Source: JBBTWV01 sp038062615
GTDB taxonomy: Bacteria; Patescibacteriota; Gracilibacteria; UBA1369; UM-FILTER-53-11
Assembly (NCBI GenBank): GCA_038062615.1
Contig: JBBTWV010000066.1
Location: 1 to 40,961, forward strand
Direction of reading: 5' to 3'
DNA: 40,961 bases
Both the position numbers and the translations under genes were made by a program. Below, one piece after another: positions 33,456 through 40,949 of the stretch (position 1 is its first letter; every line of letters begins with the position of its first letter). Under the pieces are notes generated by a model that worked only from the letters and a program-made list of their open reading frames with translations, was not told the DNA's origin and made no database searches.

Positions 33456-34672
33456 ACTTTTGTGATGACATTGTCATTGCGAGGAGTGGAACGACGAAGC
33501 AATCTAGCTTCGGTATTAGATTGCTTCGCTAACGCTCGCAATGACACATCCTCAATCACACCTCCTCCTATAAGTTTTTCACCCTGATAAAACACGGCAG
33601 ACTGTCCCGGTGCAACCGCGCGAAAAGGTTTTTCTGAGGTTATAAATCCCCTACTATCACGCACTGTCAAAGTGGCTGGCGTAAGCTCACCGCGATGACG
33701 AATACGCACACTCACGAGCATTTTTTCGCTCGGCATGCTGCCAGAAACAAAACTTAAAGACGCGCACTCCACTTGGTGTTCCAAAATCGCCTCCTCCCGA
33801 CCCACAATGAGAGCATTTCGTTTTGAATCCATGGCCGTCACATACCATCCCTGCCCAGCAGGCTCCCCCTGAATTCCCCCTACACCAAGCCCTTGCCGCT
33901 GCCCAATGGTGTAAAGCGGCAGCCCCAGGTGCTCGCCAATTACCTTTCCATCCGCCGTCATAATAGGTCCCGATTCAAAAAGTTTTCCGGGTAAGTATCG
34001 CTGCAAAAAATACTTGGGAGTACCTTCCGAAAAAAAACAAAGCCCCTGGCTTTGCGGTTTTTCCACAACCCGCACTAAGCCAAACTTTTTTGCTAACTCA
34101 TACACCTGCGGCTTTTGCATCTCACCCAGCGGAAACAAAATTTTTGCCAATTTTTCCTGGCCCAAGTGATACAAAAAATACGTCTGGTCTTTAGAAGCAT
34201 CGTTCGCCATCCAAAGTTCAAAAAGTCCGTTTTGCTTATTTTGAAGCACCTTGGCGTAGTGGCCACTCGCCAAAAAATCCGCATTCAGTTCACGCGCCCG
34301 ATCCAAAAGTTGGCCGAATTTAATATGTCGATTGCACTCCACGCATGGATTGGGAGTCTGTCCTGCCGCATGCGTCTGCAAAAAATAATCCACCACACGC
34401 TCCTTAAACTGCGCCTCCACATTCATCACATAAAAAGGAATGCCTAATTTTTCGCATACCCAGCGTGCATCTTCCAACCCACCAAGTGTACAGCACTTAT
34501 TTTGAGGAAGATTATCCGACTCCGGCGATTTTTGCGGATCCGTCCAAAAGTGCAGATGCATGCCAATGCAGTCGTAGCCTTTCTCCTGCAAAATGGCTGC
34601 CGTGACGGAAGAATCCACACCGCCTGACATTGCGACTACCACCAGCTTTTTTTGCGTTTTCCCCATAAGCAT
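33452..34672 (-). CDS. mnmA: tRNA-specific 2-thiouridylase MnmA
   Basis: The 406-residue enzyme makes the 2-thio group of wobble uridine in Lys, Glu and Gln tRNAs. It has the ATP loop MSGGVDSSVTA, the catalytic Cys in TPNPCVECN, LASGHYAK, KDQTYFLYHL, a second Cys in SQGLCFFSEG and the C-terminal barrel ending GQSAVFYQGEKLIGGGVIED. Normal MnmA ends about there. Here the last ~30 residues (ALAKQSNTEARLLRRSTPRN...) come from a palindromic element that replaced the native stop. The start is 34672 or 34666. It is coupled to the sortase by an ATGA overlap. Confidence 0.95.
   Translation of the reverse strand: MLMGKTQKKLVVVAMSGGVDSSVTAAILQEKGYDCIGMHLHFWTDPQKSPESDNLPQNKCCTLGGLEDARWVCEKLGIPFYVMNVEAQFKERVVDYFLQTHAAGQTPNPCVECNRHIKFGQLLDRARELNADFLASGHYAKVLQNKQNGLFELWMANDASKDQTYFLYHLGQEKLAKILFPLGEMQKPQVYELAKKFGLVRVVEKPQSQGLCFFSEGTPKYFLQRYLPGKLFESGPIMTADGKVIGEHLGLPLYTIGQRQGLGVGGIQGEPAGQGWYVTAMDSKRNALIVGREEAILEHQVECASLSFVSGSMPSEKMLVSVRIRHRGELTPATLTVRDSRGFITSEKPFRAVAPGQSAVFYQGEKLIGGGVIEDVSLRALAKQSNTEARLLRRSTPRNDNVITKV
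33472..33546. repeat. Palindromic element family 2, full copy at the mnmA 3' end
   Basis: The left arm TGTCATTGCGAGGAGTGGAA...GCAATCTAG (33472-33507) and the right arm ATTGCTTCGCTAACGCTCGC plus AATGACA (to 33546) form an imperfect inverted repeat around a short loop. The sequence is translated as the tail of MnmA. Confidence 0.85.
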
Positions 34673-34694
34673 ACAGTAACCTGAAAATATCTTC

Positions 34695-34724
34695 TTGTAA
34701 ACGATGCCCTACCAAGTCTACAAT
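34695..34724 (+). promoter_or_regulatory. Probable promoter of the Rel gene
   Basis: TTGTAA (34695-34700) and TACAAT (34719-34724) are separated by 18 bases, giving a leader of about 27 nt to the ATG at 34758. The leader contains the repeated word ATTCAT/GATTCAT and no Shine-Dalgarno motif. Confidence 0.4.
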
Positions 34725-34757
34725 TAAAAAACTCTCTCGTTTCTTGATTCATAATTC

Positions 34758-37118
34758 ATGATTATTGATTCATCAATTGACGCCTTCTCCAACGAACTCC
34801 TGGAAAAAATCCACGGCTACTCGTCCGAAATTGATCTAAGCCGCATCAAATCCGCTTACGAGTTTGCCAAAAAAGCCCATCAAGGCCAGCTGCGCCAGTC
34901 CGGTGAGCCGTACCTCATGCACCCCATGCGCACCGTGCAAATTCTCACCAACTTTCGCGTAGATGAAGACACGCTTGCCGCCGCGTTTTTGCATGACGTT
35001 CCCGAAGATACCGACATTCCCATTTCAGAAATTGAACGCCTTTTTGGTTCAAAAATCGCTTACTTGGTAGATGGCATTACGAAACTATCAAAAGTTCACT
35101 ACCGCGAACGCATGGAACAGCGCCAGATTGAATCACTCAAAAAACTTTTTATTCACAGTGCGCAAGATCTTCGAGTCATTCTCATCAAACTGGCCGACCG
35201 GCTGGATAACATGCGCACGCTTAATTTTATTGCGGGTGAAAATAAACGCCATCGAATTGCACGCGAAACGCTTGAAATTTATGTGCCTATTGCCAATCTC
35301 CTTGGTATTGGTGAAATACGCACCGAGCTTGAAGATCTCTGTTTTGAGCACCTTTTCCCCATGGATTTTGCACACCTCAAGCGCGAGGTGGAAGAAAATC
35401 TGGAAGAACGTGATTTCATTCTTAAAGAAATGATCCACCTCACCGAAAAGGAGCTTCAAAAACGCAATCTGGAAGCCGAAATCATCGGCCGGCCAAAAAC
35501 CCTCTACAGCATTTATCGCAAACTCCAAACCAAGCAAACGCTAAATAATATTGATGATCTCCTCGCCATTCGCGTCATGGTCCCCACACGCAGCGACTGT
35601 TACAACATGCTGGGAATTGTGCATCAACTTTTTAAACCAAAAATCGGACGCATGAAGGATTACATTGCCGTGCCAAAACCTAACGGGTACCAAAGCCTCC
35701 ATACTACCGTTTTTGGTCTCAGCGGAAGCATTGCGGAATTCCAAATACGAACGCGATATATGCATCTTGAAGCCGAATACGGTATTGCCGCACATTATTT
35801 TTACAAATATTCCGACGAACAAGAACTGGCCAACATCATGCAGCAAAAATCCAGCTGGGTTCAGCGTATTTTAGAAATGCAAAAAGATAATAATGACCAA
35901 GGAAATTTTATTGAGAATTTGAAGTTGGATGTTTTTCAGGATCGCATTTTTGTCTTCTCTCCCAAGGGTGATGTCATTGATTTACCGCGCGGCGCTTGCA
36001 CCCTGGATTTTGCCTATGCCATTCATACGGACGTGGGAAACCATGCAGTAAAAGCCGAAATCAATGGCGTTATGTTCCCCGTGAATACCACGCTGGTGAG
36101 CGGAGATACGGTCCGCATCATAAGCAGCAAAGACTCCCACCCGGAGCGCGAGTGGCTTAATTGTGTAAAAACAAGCGTGGCGGCGCATCGCATTAAAGAA
36201 TACCTCCGCAATGAGCCTATGGAAAAAAAGCTGGCTCTTGGCCGCAAATTTCTCCAAAAAGAATTCGACCGAATCGGCAAAGACTTTCAGCACGTGCTCA
36301 CCTCTAAACGCATCAAAATTATTGCCGAAAAGCTCCCATATCACCGGCTGGATCACATTCTTGTGGCGATTGGCGAAGGCCAGCTTCAGCCCCAAAGTAT
36401 TTTGGAAATTCTTTTTGAAACCAAAGAACTTTTTGCCGGGCCGGATGAGCATTTGACCAATCAGCGGGACCACGGAAGAAACCCGCTTTTCCGTTCCCGT
36501 GCAGGACTTCGCATTCTTGGGAGTAACCATCAGAATCAATTCCGTGAAATCATGCGCACCATGAACTCTTTGCACATTCCCATTGTAAAATTCATTGTGG
36601 ATAAGCCGTGGTACTTGAATCATGACAGGTGCCAACTTTCGGTGATGGTGAAAAATTACAACGAACTGGCCCAAGTTTTTGAGAGCCTTGAGCAGATCGA
36701 AGGAGTCCAGCAAATTTCTCGGCTTTTTTATCATCGCAAAGCGTGGTTCATTTTCTGGAGTATATTTACCAGCGTGATGTGGTTGATTCATCCTTTCATT
36801 GTGGATTGGATGCTCACCAATGCTCAACATGCCGGCGCAATCACGAATTTGAGCATCTACGCGGGGCTCGTAAGTCTCATTGGCCTCAGTCTTTACCTCA
36901 AAAAAACGGCGCGTCGGAGTTTTCCCGAGTTAGCCGAAATACGCCATTTTTGGCCTTTTCTTTATGGACTTACTACCCTCGCTTTATTTGTATTTATTGG
37001 TGAGATTCTCACGTTCAAACTCCAATTTAATTGGATGTTCGTTCTCTTTCTCATCGTTGGAATCTATGCTCTCCTCACCGCGAGCTACCTGAGCTATAGA
37101 AAAGAACAGTTTAAATAG
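34758..37118 (+). CDS. RelA/SpoT-type (p)ppGpp enzyme with C-terminal membrane domain
   Basis: The 786-residue protein has an intact-looking HD hydrolase (His55 in LMHPMRTV, His79-Asp80 in FLHDVPEDTD, Asp150 in LADRLDNMRT). The synthetase domain retains RPKTLYSIYRKL, DDLLAIRV, GRMKDYIAVPKPNGYQSLHT and Glu327 in AEFQIRT. A TGS domain lies at about 395-455 (SPKGDVIDLPRGACTLDFAY). The usual RFDD/EXDD loop before DLLAIRV reads TLNN. The C-terminal ~125 residues are unusual: four predicted membrane helices at about 664-684, 695-713, 732-752 and 758-776. The enzyme makes and/or hydrolyses (p)ppGpp; here it would be membrane-tethered. ACT similarity (about 620-655) is weak. Confidence 0.9.
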   Translation: MIIDSSIDAFSNELLEKIHGYSSEIDLSRIKSAYEFAKKAHQGQLRQSGEPYLMHPMRTVQILTNFRVDEDTLAAAFLHDVPEDTDIPISEIERLFGSKIAYLVDGITKLSKVHYRERMEQRQIESLKKLFIHSAQDLRVILIKLADRLDNMRTLNFIAGENKRHRIARETLEIYVPIANLLGIGEIRTELEDLCFEHLFPMDFAHLKREVEENLEERDFILKEMIHLTEKELQKRNLEAEIIGRPKTLYSIYRKLQTKQTLNNIDDLLAIRVMVPTRSDCYNMLGIVHQLFKPKIGRMKDYIAVPKPNGYQSLHTTVFGLSGSIAEFQIRTRYMHLEAEYGIAAHYFYKYSDEQELANIMQQKSSWVQRILEMQKDNNDQGNFIENLKLDVFQDRIFVFSPKGDVIDLPRGACTLDFAYAIHTDVGNHAVKAEINGVMFPVNTTLVSGDTVRIISSKDSHPEREWLNCVKTSVAAHRIKEYLRNEPMEKKLALGRKFLQKEFDRIGKDFQHVLTSKRIKIIAEKLPYHRLDHILVAIGEGQLQPQSILEILFETKELFAGPDEHLTNQRDHGRNPLFRSRAGLRILGSNHQNQFREIMRTMNSLHIPIVKFIVDKPWYLNHDRCQLSVMVKNYNELAQVFESLEQIEGVQQISRLFYHRKAWFIFWSIFTSVMWLIHPFIVDWMLTNAQHAGAITNLSIYAGLVSLIGLSLYLKKTARRSFPELAEIRHFWPFLYGLTTLALFVFIGEILTFKLQFNWMFVLFLIVGIYALLTASYLSYRKEQFK

Positions 37119-37219
37119 CGAAAAGGCATTTGCCTTCGGGCGCTCTGAATCGGGGCTCGGATGCATGATCCTCGCCCCTCAACCGGCAAACGCGCCCTGC
37201 GGCAAATAACCTTTTCGCT
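37117..37219. repeat. 103-base multi-branched palindrome at the Rel stop codon
   Basis: AGCGAAAAGG (37117) pairs with CCTTTTCGCT (to 37219). Pairing continues imperfectly through ATTTGCC/GGCAAAT and GGGCGC/GCGCCC. A nested hairpin GGGGC...GCCCC lies in the centre. The left arm begins inside the TAG stop. It separates convergent genes and probably forms the 3' end of both transcripts. Confidence 0.7.
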
Positions 37220-37231
37220 GTGTTCCTAGAG

Positions 37232-37912
37232 CTAATCTAAAAAAAATTCCAGACACTCGCGTAGCGAAATCTTCCCTTCAAACAACGCACGAGAGACCAT
37301 GACGCCGGCCACACCGGTGTTTTTAAAAACTTCTAAGTCAGACATACTTCCCACCCCACCAAAAGCATAAATCTTACTTGATGTAGCCAGCACCAAGCGG
37401 TCCGCTTCATCAAAATTAGGATGAAACGTGCCTTCGGTATTTTTGTCATGAAAAATAATTTCTTCAAACCCTTTTTCTGCCAAATCCTTGCCATAATCCA
37501 CCACCTCAATATTCGGCTTTCCTTCAACAAAATTTCGCTTTGCTAAAATCGTAAAACAAATTTTTTGCGATCCAAATTCTTGCAAAGCGTCTGCTGCCAG
37601 GGCTTCATTTTCTTGTGTCAACGAAACTTTAAAAATCCCCTGTTCCAGCAAGTCCCGAATCAAAGAGATTTCAGCCAGCCGCCCAGCGTATGAAATTTGC
37701 AACGCCGTATGGCGTGCTATCTGCTGAGCCATTTTTTGGCCGCGGTCCTCCGTATTCAGATCAACGAGATGCAAAAATTGCGCTCCCTGCTTCTCAAACT
37801 GCCGGGCACAAGCTAAAGGATCACGGCTCAGAATCGTCGTCTGATCGCGCTCGCCTTTGTAGTGAGAAACCACCTCGCCGCCCAGTAAATACAAAGCAGG
37901 AATAATGACCAT
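37232..37912 (-). CDS. HisA-like TIM barrel without the usual catalytic aspartates
   Basis: From ATG 37912 (MVIIPALYLLGGEVV) the protein has 226 residues; an ATG at 37927 overlapping ychF is the alternative. It follows HisA in length and order, with phosphate-binding ends FGGVGSMSDLEVF and GVMVSRALFEGK. The first catalytic Asp of HisA (PAIDLxGG) is Tyr here (PALYLLGG). The second, in the VxxDxRxG strand, is not found (ICFTILAKRNFVEG). No other histidine gene is near. It is probably a non-canonical or repurposed HisA paralogue rather than a ProFAR isomerase. Confidence 0.75.
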   Translation of the reverse strand: MVIIPALYLLGGEVVSHYKGERDQTTILSRDPLACARQFEKQGAQFLHLVDLNTEDRGQKMAQQIARHTALQISYAGRLAEISLIRDLLEQGIFKVSLTQENEALAADALQEFGSQKICFTILAKRNFVEGKPNIEVVDYGKDLAEKGFEEIIFHDKNTEGTFHPNFDEADRLVLATSSKIYAFGGVGSMSDLEVFKNTGVAGVMVSRALFEGKISLRECLEFFLD

Positions 37913-37919
37913 AGAGCCA

Positions 37920-39014
37920 CTAAACATTAAACCTAAAATGCACCACGTCGCCGTTTTTCATAACATATTCCTTTCCTTCCACTCGCATTTTTCCTTTTTC
38001 CCTAGCACCTTGTTCTCCTCCGCAAGAAACATAATCATCAAAACTGATCACTTCCGCGGCAATAAATCCTTTTTCAAAATCCGTATGAATCACCCCTGCT
38101 GCTTGCGGAGCCGTGGCTCCCTGCACCGTGGTCCAAGCGCGAACTTCTTTTGGTCCGGCGGTAAAAAATGTGAGATACCCAAGCGTGTGGTAAGCCGCAT
38201 GAATAAGCGCATAAAGCCCTGGCTCCTTAAGTCCTAAATCATCCAAAAAAGCCTTGGCTTCTTCATCCGAAAGTTGCGCTAACTCTTCTTCAATCTTGGC
38301 CGAAATGGGAATCACATGCTCCGCATTTTTAATGCCGAGCTGCGGAGCCAACGCCATTTTATCTACTTTTTTAATTTCATCCTCATGCACATTCGCAATG
38401 TACAAAAATGGCTTGTTGGTAAGCAGATGCAAATCTTTTAAAGAATCCTTTTCTTCTGCCGTTACCGCAAAATCAAACGCTTTTTTACCGGAAGCCAAAT
38501 GATCCCTCAATTTTGCCAGCAGTATGGCATACGCCGCTGCTTTTTGATTTCCCGATTTGGTCTCCGCTTTGGCTTTGTCTAAGCGCTTTCCCAGCGTATC
38601 TAAATCCGCCAAGATGAGTTCGGCTTCAATAATTTCAATGTCGCGCTTGGGCAGAACATCACCATGCACGTGAATCACATTGGGATCGTTAAACACACGC
38701 ACTACCTCCGCAATGGCGTTACATTCACGGATATTCGCCAAAAATTTATTGCCGAGCCCCTCGCCCTTGCTGGCGCCTTTTACCAAACCCGCAATATCCA
38801 CAAACTCCACCGTAGCTGGCAATACTTTTGCAGGATTCACCATTTGCGCGAGCTTTTTGAGCCGCTCATCGGGTACCTCAACAATGCCTACGTTGGGGTC
38901 AATCGTACAAAAAGGATAGTTGGCCACATTGGCCTTGCGCGTGCGCGTAAGGGCGTTAAACAGAGTTGATTTGCCAACATTCGGAAGTCCTACAATGCCA
39001 ATTTGAAGCGCCAT
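37920..39014 (-). CDS. ychF: Redox-regulated ATPase/GTPase YchF
   Basis: The 364-residue length is exactly typical. The P-loop is GLPNVGKSTLFNALT (residues 8-22), followed by NYPFCTIDPNVGIV, the switch-II-type VDIAGLVKGASKGEGLGN, LYIANVHED (divergent NKxD region) and a C-terminal TGS domain (LGYLTFFTAGPKEVRAWT, ATAPQAAGVIHTDFEKGFI, DGDVVHF-like end). YchF (Ola1) is an ATP-hydrolysing ribosome-associated Obg-family protein. The HisA-like gene begins at its stop codon. Confidence 0.96.
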   Translation of the reverse strand: MALQIGIVGLPNVGKSTLFNALTRTRKANVANYPFCTIDPNVGIVEVPDERLKKLAQMVNPAKVLPATVEFVDIAGLVKGASKGEGLGNKFLANIRECNAIAEVVRVFNDPNVIHVHGDVLPKRDIEIIEAELILADLDTLGKRLDKAKAETKSGNQKAAAYAILLAKLRDHLASGKKAFDFAVTAEEKDSLKDLHLLTNKPFLYIANVHEDEIKKVDKMALAPQLGIKNAEHVIPISAKIEEELAQLSDEEAKAFLDDLGLKEPGLYALIHAAYHTLGYLTFFTAGPKEVRAWTTVQGATAPQAAGVIHTDFEKGFIAAEVISFDDYVSCGGEQGAREKGKMRVEGKEYVMKNGDVVHFRFNV

Positions 39015-39063
39015 AGAAAAAAATCAGGAAGCAAGAATCATGAATCAGGGAGCAAGATACAGC

Positions 39064-39096
39064 AAAAAAGCATCGGCGCGAAGAACAATCCGCGCC
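39064..39096 (-). terminator. Intrinsic terminator of the 39.1-40.2 kb gene
   Basis: On the minus strand GGCGCG (39096-39091) and CGCGCC (39080-39075) form a six-pair stem with a 10-base loop. TTTTTT (39069-39064) follows after five bases. It lies 24 bases beyond the stop codon at 39120. Confidence 0.65.
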
Positions 39097-39119
39097 AAGT
39101 ATAAGCGCTGAAAGAAGCT

Positions 39120-40166
39120 TTAAGATTCAGGAAGAGTCCATTGAATACCCCGAAGTTTTGCCAGGTAGTTATGAGTCATCGCCATATGAATGGTCGGCGT
39201 AACGTTTTTTGAATCCATCTTTGTCACAATAATGTGCTGGGCAATAAGTGCCGCTAAAATTTCATAAGCTTTATCCAGTGATACACGAGTGACTCGGCAT
39301 TGTTCTTGATCAGCTTCGCCATATTCAGACATCGGCACCAAAGCGGTAGCCGGTGCTTCATTTGTTGCCGGAACATATTGTCCTTCAGAACCGTACATAA
39401 CAGCACTGCGGGTCGGTAACAAATCTACGGCAAGATTTTTGATATCCAGAGCAAAGAGAGCAGCACGCAACATTCCCAAAAATGCTTGGCGTACCTCCGG
39501 AGGTTCAACTGCTTCACGAATACCGTCAATACGGGCCATTTCACCCTGCATAAAAAGTTCACTATTTATCTGATTCTTTGCCATAATGGCACTCACAATG
39601 CCCATCATCGTAGGATTAATTTCACTCATAACAGAGCTTACTGCTGCCCGCGTCATAGCGTGCAGACCTGTACCAAACTCCTTCAACTCACCAGCAATAT
39701 CTTCAGCAGATCCTTTCGAAGCGTCAGCGGTATACATAAATGGATACCAACGGTTTTCAGGGGTTGGGAACATTGAAAAACTCACAGCACGCCTTTGCTT
39801 CTGGACCAGCGCCATTACTTCATCATGAGGGAGCCTCTTCCATGCAGTTCCAGTTATCAACTGGCCAAAATCTTGCCAAAAAGCACTAACATCCCCGGAT
39901 GCTCTTGCTCTACGCGCAAAGTTGGGAACAATACGGCTTGGTGGCACAAACGTCCAACCATCATTAGCAGAAACTGACCCAGATAATACATGGGGAGGTA
40001 AATCTTCTGTCATTGATGGATATGACAAACTGCCTAAGCTGACAGTCCTTACAAGCGCCTCAACCACTTCAGGGTCAGGAATACCTCGTCCTGTAGCTCC
40101 ATCCATAGAGCTATATGCTTTTCCGGCTTCTTCACTTACCGTTTCATGTTTTTTAAAGCTAAACAT
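39120..40166 (-). CDS. Hypothetical protein
   Basis: I choose the ATG at 40166 (MFSFKKHETVSEEAG), giving 348 residues. The in-frame ATG at 40175 overlaps the -10 box of the only visible promoter and cannot be on that transcript. The protein is soluble, mixed alpha/beta, with a largely helical centre (about 165-260: SSVMSEINPTMMGIVSAIMA, RQAFLGMLRAALFALDIKN). There is no signal peptide and no family that I recognise. It stands alone between ychF and the dehydroquinase gene. Confidence 0.65.
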   Translation of the reverse strand: MFSFKKHETVSEEAGKAYSSMDGATGRGIPDPEVVEALVRTVSLGSLSYPSMTEDLPPHVLSGSVSANDGWTFVPPSRIVPNFARRARASGDVSAFWQDFGQLITGTAWKRLPHDEVMALVQKQRRAVSFSMFPTPENRWYPFMYTADASKGSAEDIAGELKEFGTGLHAMTRAAVSSVMSEINPTMMGIVSAIMAKNQINSELFMQGEMARIDGIREAVEPPEVRQAFLGMLRAALFALDIKNLAVDLLPTRSAVMYGSEGQYVPATNEAPATALVPMSEYGEADQEQCRVTRVSLDKAYEILAALIAQHIIVTKMDSKNVTPTIHMAMTHNYLAKLRGIQWTLPES

Positions 40167-40174
40167 AGATGCCA

Positions 40175-40202
40175 TTTATAGCATAAATAAATTAAATGTC
40201 AA
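40175..40202 (-). promoter_or_regulatory. Consensus promoter giving a leaderless mRNA
   Basis: On the minus strand TTGACA (40202-40197), a 16-base spacer and TATAAA (40180-40175) with TG one base upstream form a strong promoter, partly inside the end of the dehydroquinase gene. The ATG at 40166 begins 8 bases after the -10 box. Confidence 0.8.
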
Positions 40203-40881
40203 GAAAATTGACCATCTCTGCCAAATTCCACTGTCCGGGAGCCGTTTTTTGTGCATCAGAAAGTGCCACATAGGTAAGGTAGGAACCCAAGAGAGGGCAA
40301 CCCATGCGCGAAACCTTCCCCTTTTCACCCATCCCTACTACGATCATTTTTATTTTTTGCGTGGACGCGCGGCGGGTAAGCTCAAAAAGTGTCACGTTAT
40401 CTTCCCAGTGGTTCACGGTAACGGCTATTTTGATGATATCAGCACCCATTTTTTGCGCTTTTTTGACCCATTCAATGAGCTCCAAAAGCGGGAGCATTTT
40501 GCCCCAAAAATGCTGAGAAATAATAATGGAGGCACCCATCTTTTGAGTGACTTTTTTGATCTCCTCTATATAACGAGGATGAGTTTGCATGCCCAAATCA
40601 ACAAACCGAGAACCAGCGATAATGCCTTCTTTAAGCCTTAAAACCCTCTCCTGTTCGGTTCCTTTAAATGAGCCTTTTTCAATGGGACCTCGGCAAACGA
40701 CAATCACTGGCCGCTTCACTCTCCTAATAAAATCTCCAAGCCCTGCCATATCATCCAGCCAAACTTCAAAAAGTAGCTCATGGCCGGCATCTTCTAATTT
40801 TGATGCCTTTTTGAGCCCTTCCTGAGCCGCTTTTATGGCTTTCTTGAGGCTTTTTTGACGGATGGGGATACAAATTCTCAT
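40192..40881 (-). CDS. aroD: Type I 3-dehydroquinate dehydratase-like protein
   Basis: The 229-residue protein follows the type I dehydroquinase barrel of the shikimate pathway. It has the Schiff-base Lys151 in ADIIKIAVTV, the catalytic His124 in IIISQHFW, GMGEKGKVSRMGCPLLGS with Arg192, and the closing lid TAPGQW. In the first strand the usual E-L-R-L-D is E-V-W-L-D (39-43), so a substrate-binding Arg is replaced by Trp. It could be a true dehydroquinase with altered contacts or a relative with another substrate. No other shikimate gene is in the window. Confidence 0.85.
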   Translation of the reverse strand: MRICIPIRQKSLKKAIKAAQEGLKKASKLEDAGHELLFEVWLDDMAGLGDFIRRVKRPVIVVCRGPIEKGSFKGTEQERVLRLKEGIIAGSRFVDLGMQTHPRYIEEIKKVTQKMGASIIISQHFWGKMLPLLELIEWVKKAQKMGADIIKIAVTVNHWEDNVTLFELTRRASTQKIKMIVVGMGEKGKVSRMGCPLLGSYLTYVALSDAQKTAPGQWNLAEMVNFLDI

Positions 40882-40888
40882 CTGTTGT

Positions 40889-40894
40889 ACTATA
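40889..40894 (-). promoter_or_regulatory. -10 box of the dehydroquinase gene; leaderless
   Basis: TATAGT on the minus strand lies 7 bases before the ATG at 40881, so the mRNA should start at the start codon. No convincing -35 is seen. Confidence 0.45.
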
Positions 40895-40920
40895 GCCTTA
40901 AAGATTCCCTCCCGTGAGTC

Positions 40921-40949
40921 TTGACTTTATTTGGATATTATGATACTGT
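40921..40949 (+). promoter_or_regulatory. Possible divergent promoter at the window edge
   Basis: TTGACT (40921-40926), 17 bases, then TACTGT (40944-40949) with TG at 40941-40942. An ATG at 40950 is too close to this -10 to be its start. The downstream gene is outside the window. Confidence 0.3.

Noticed and set aside
33183..33587. Plus-strand open frame containing RGVERRSN-type peptide
   Set aside because: It is the reverse reading of the family 2 palindromic element and sortase, not a gene.
34740..34780. GATTCAT/ATTCAT words near the Rel start as a regulatory repeat
   Set aside because: Similar words occur before ychF (39040), but they are short, A/T-rich and partly coding, so I cannot distinguish them from chance.
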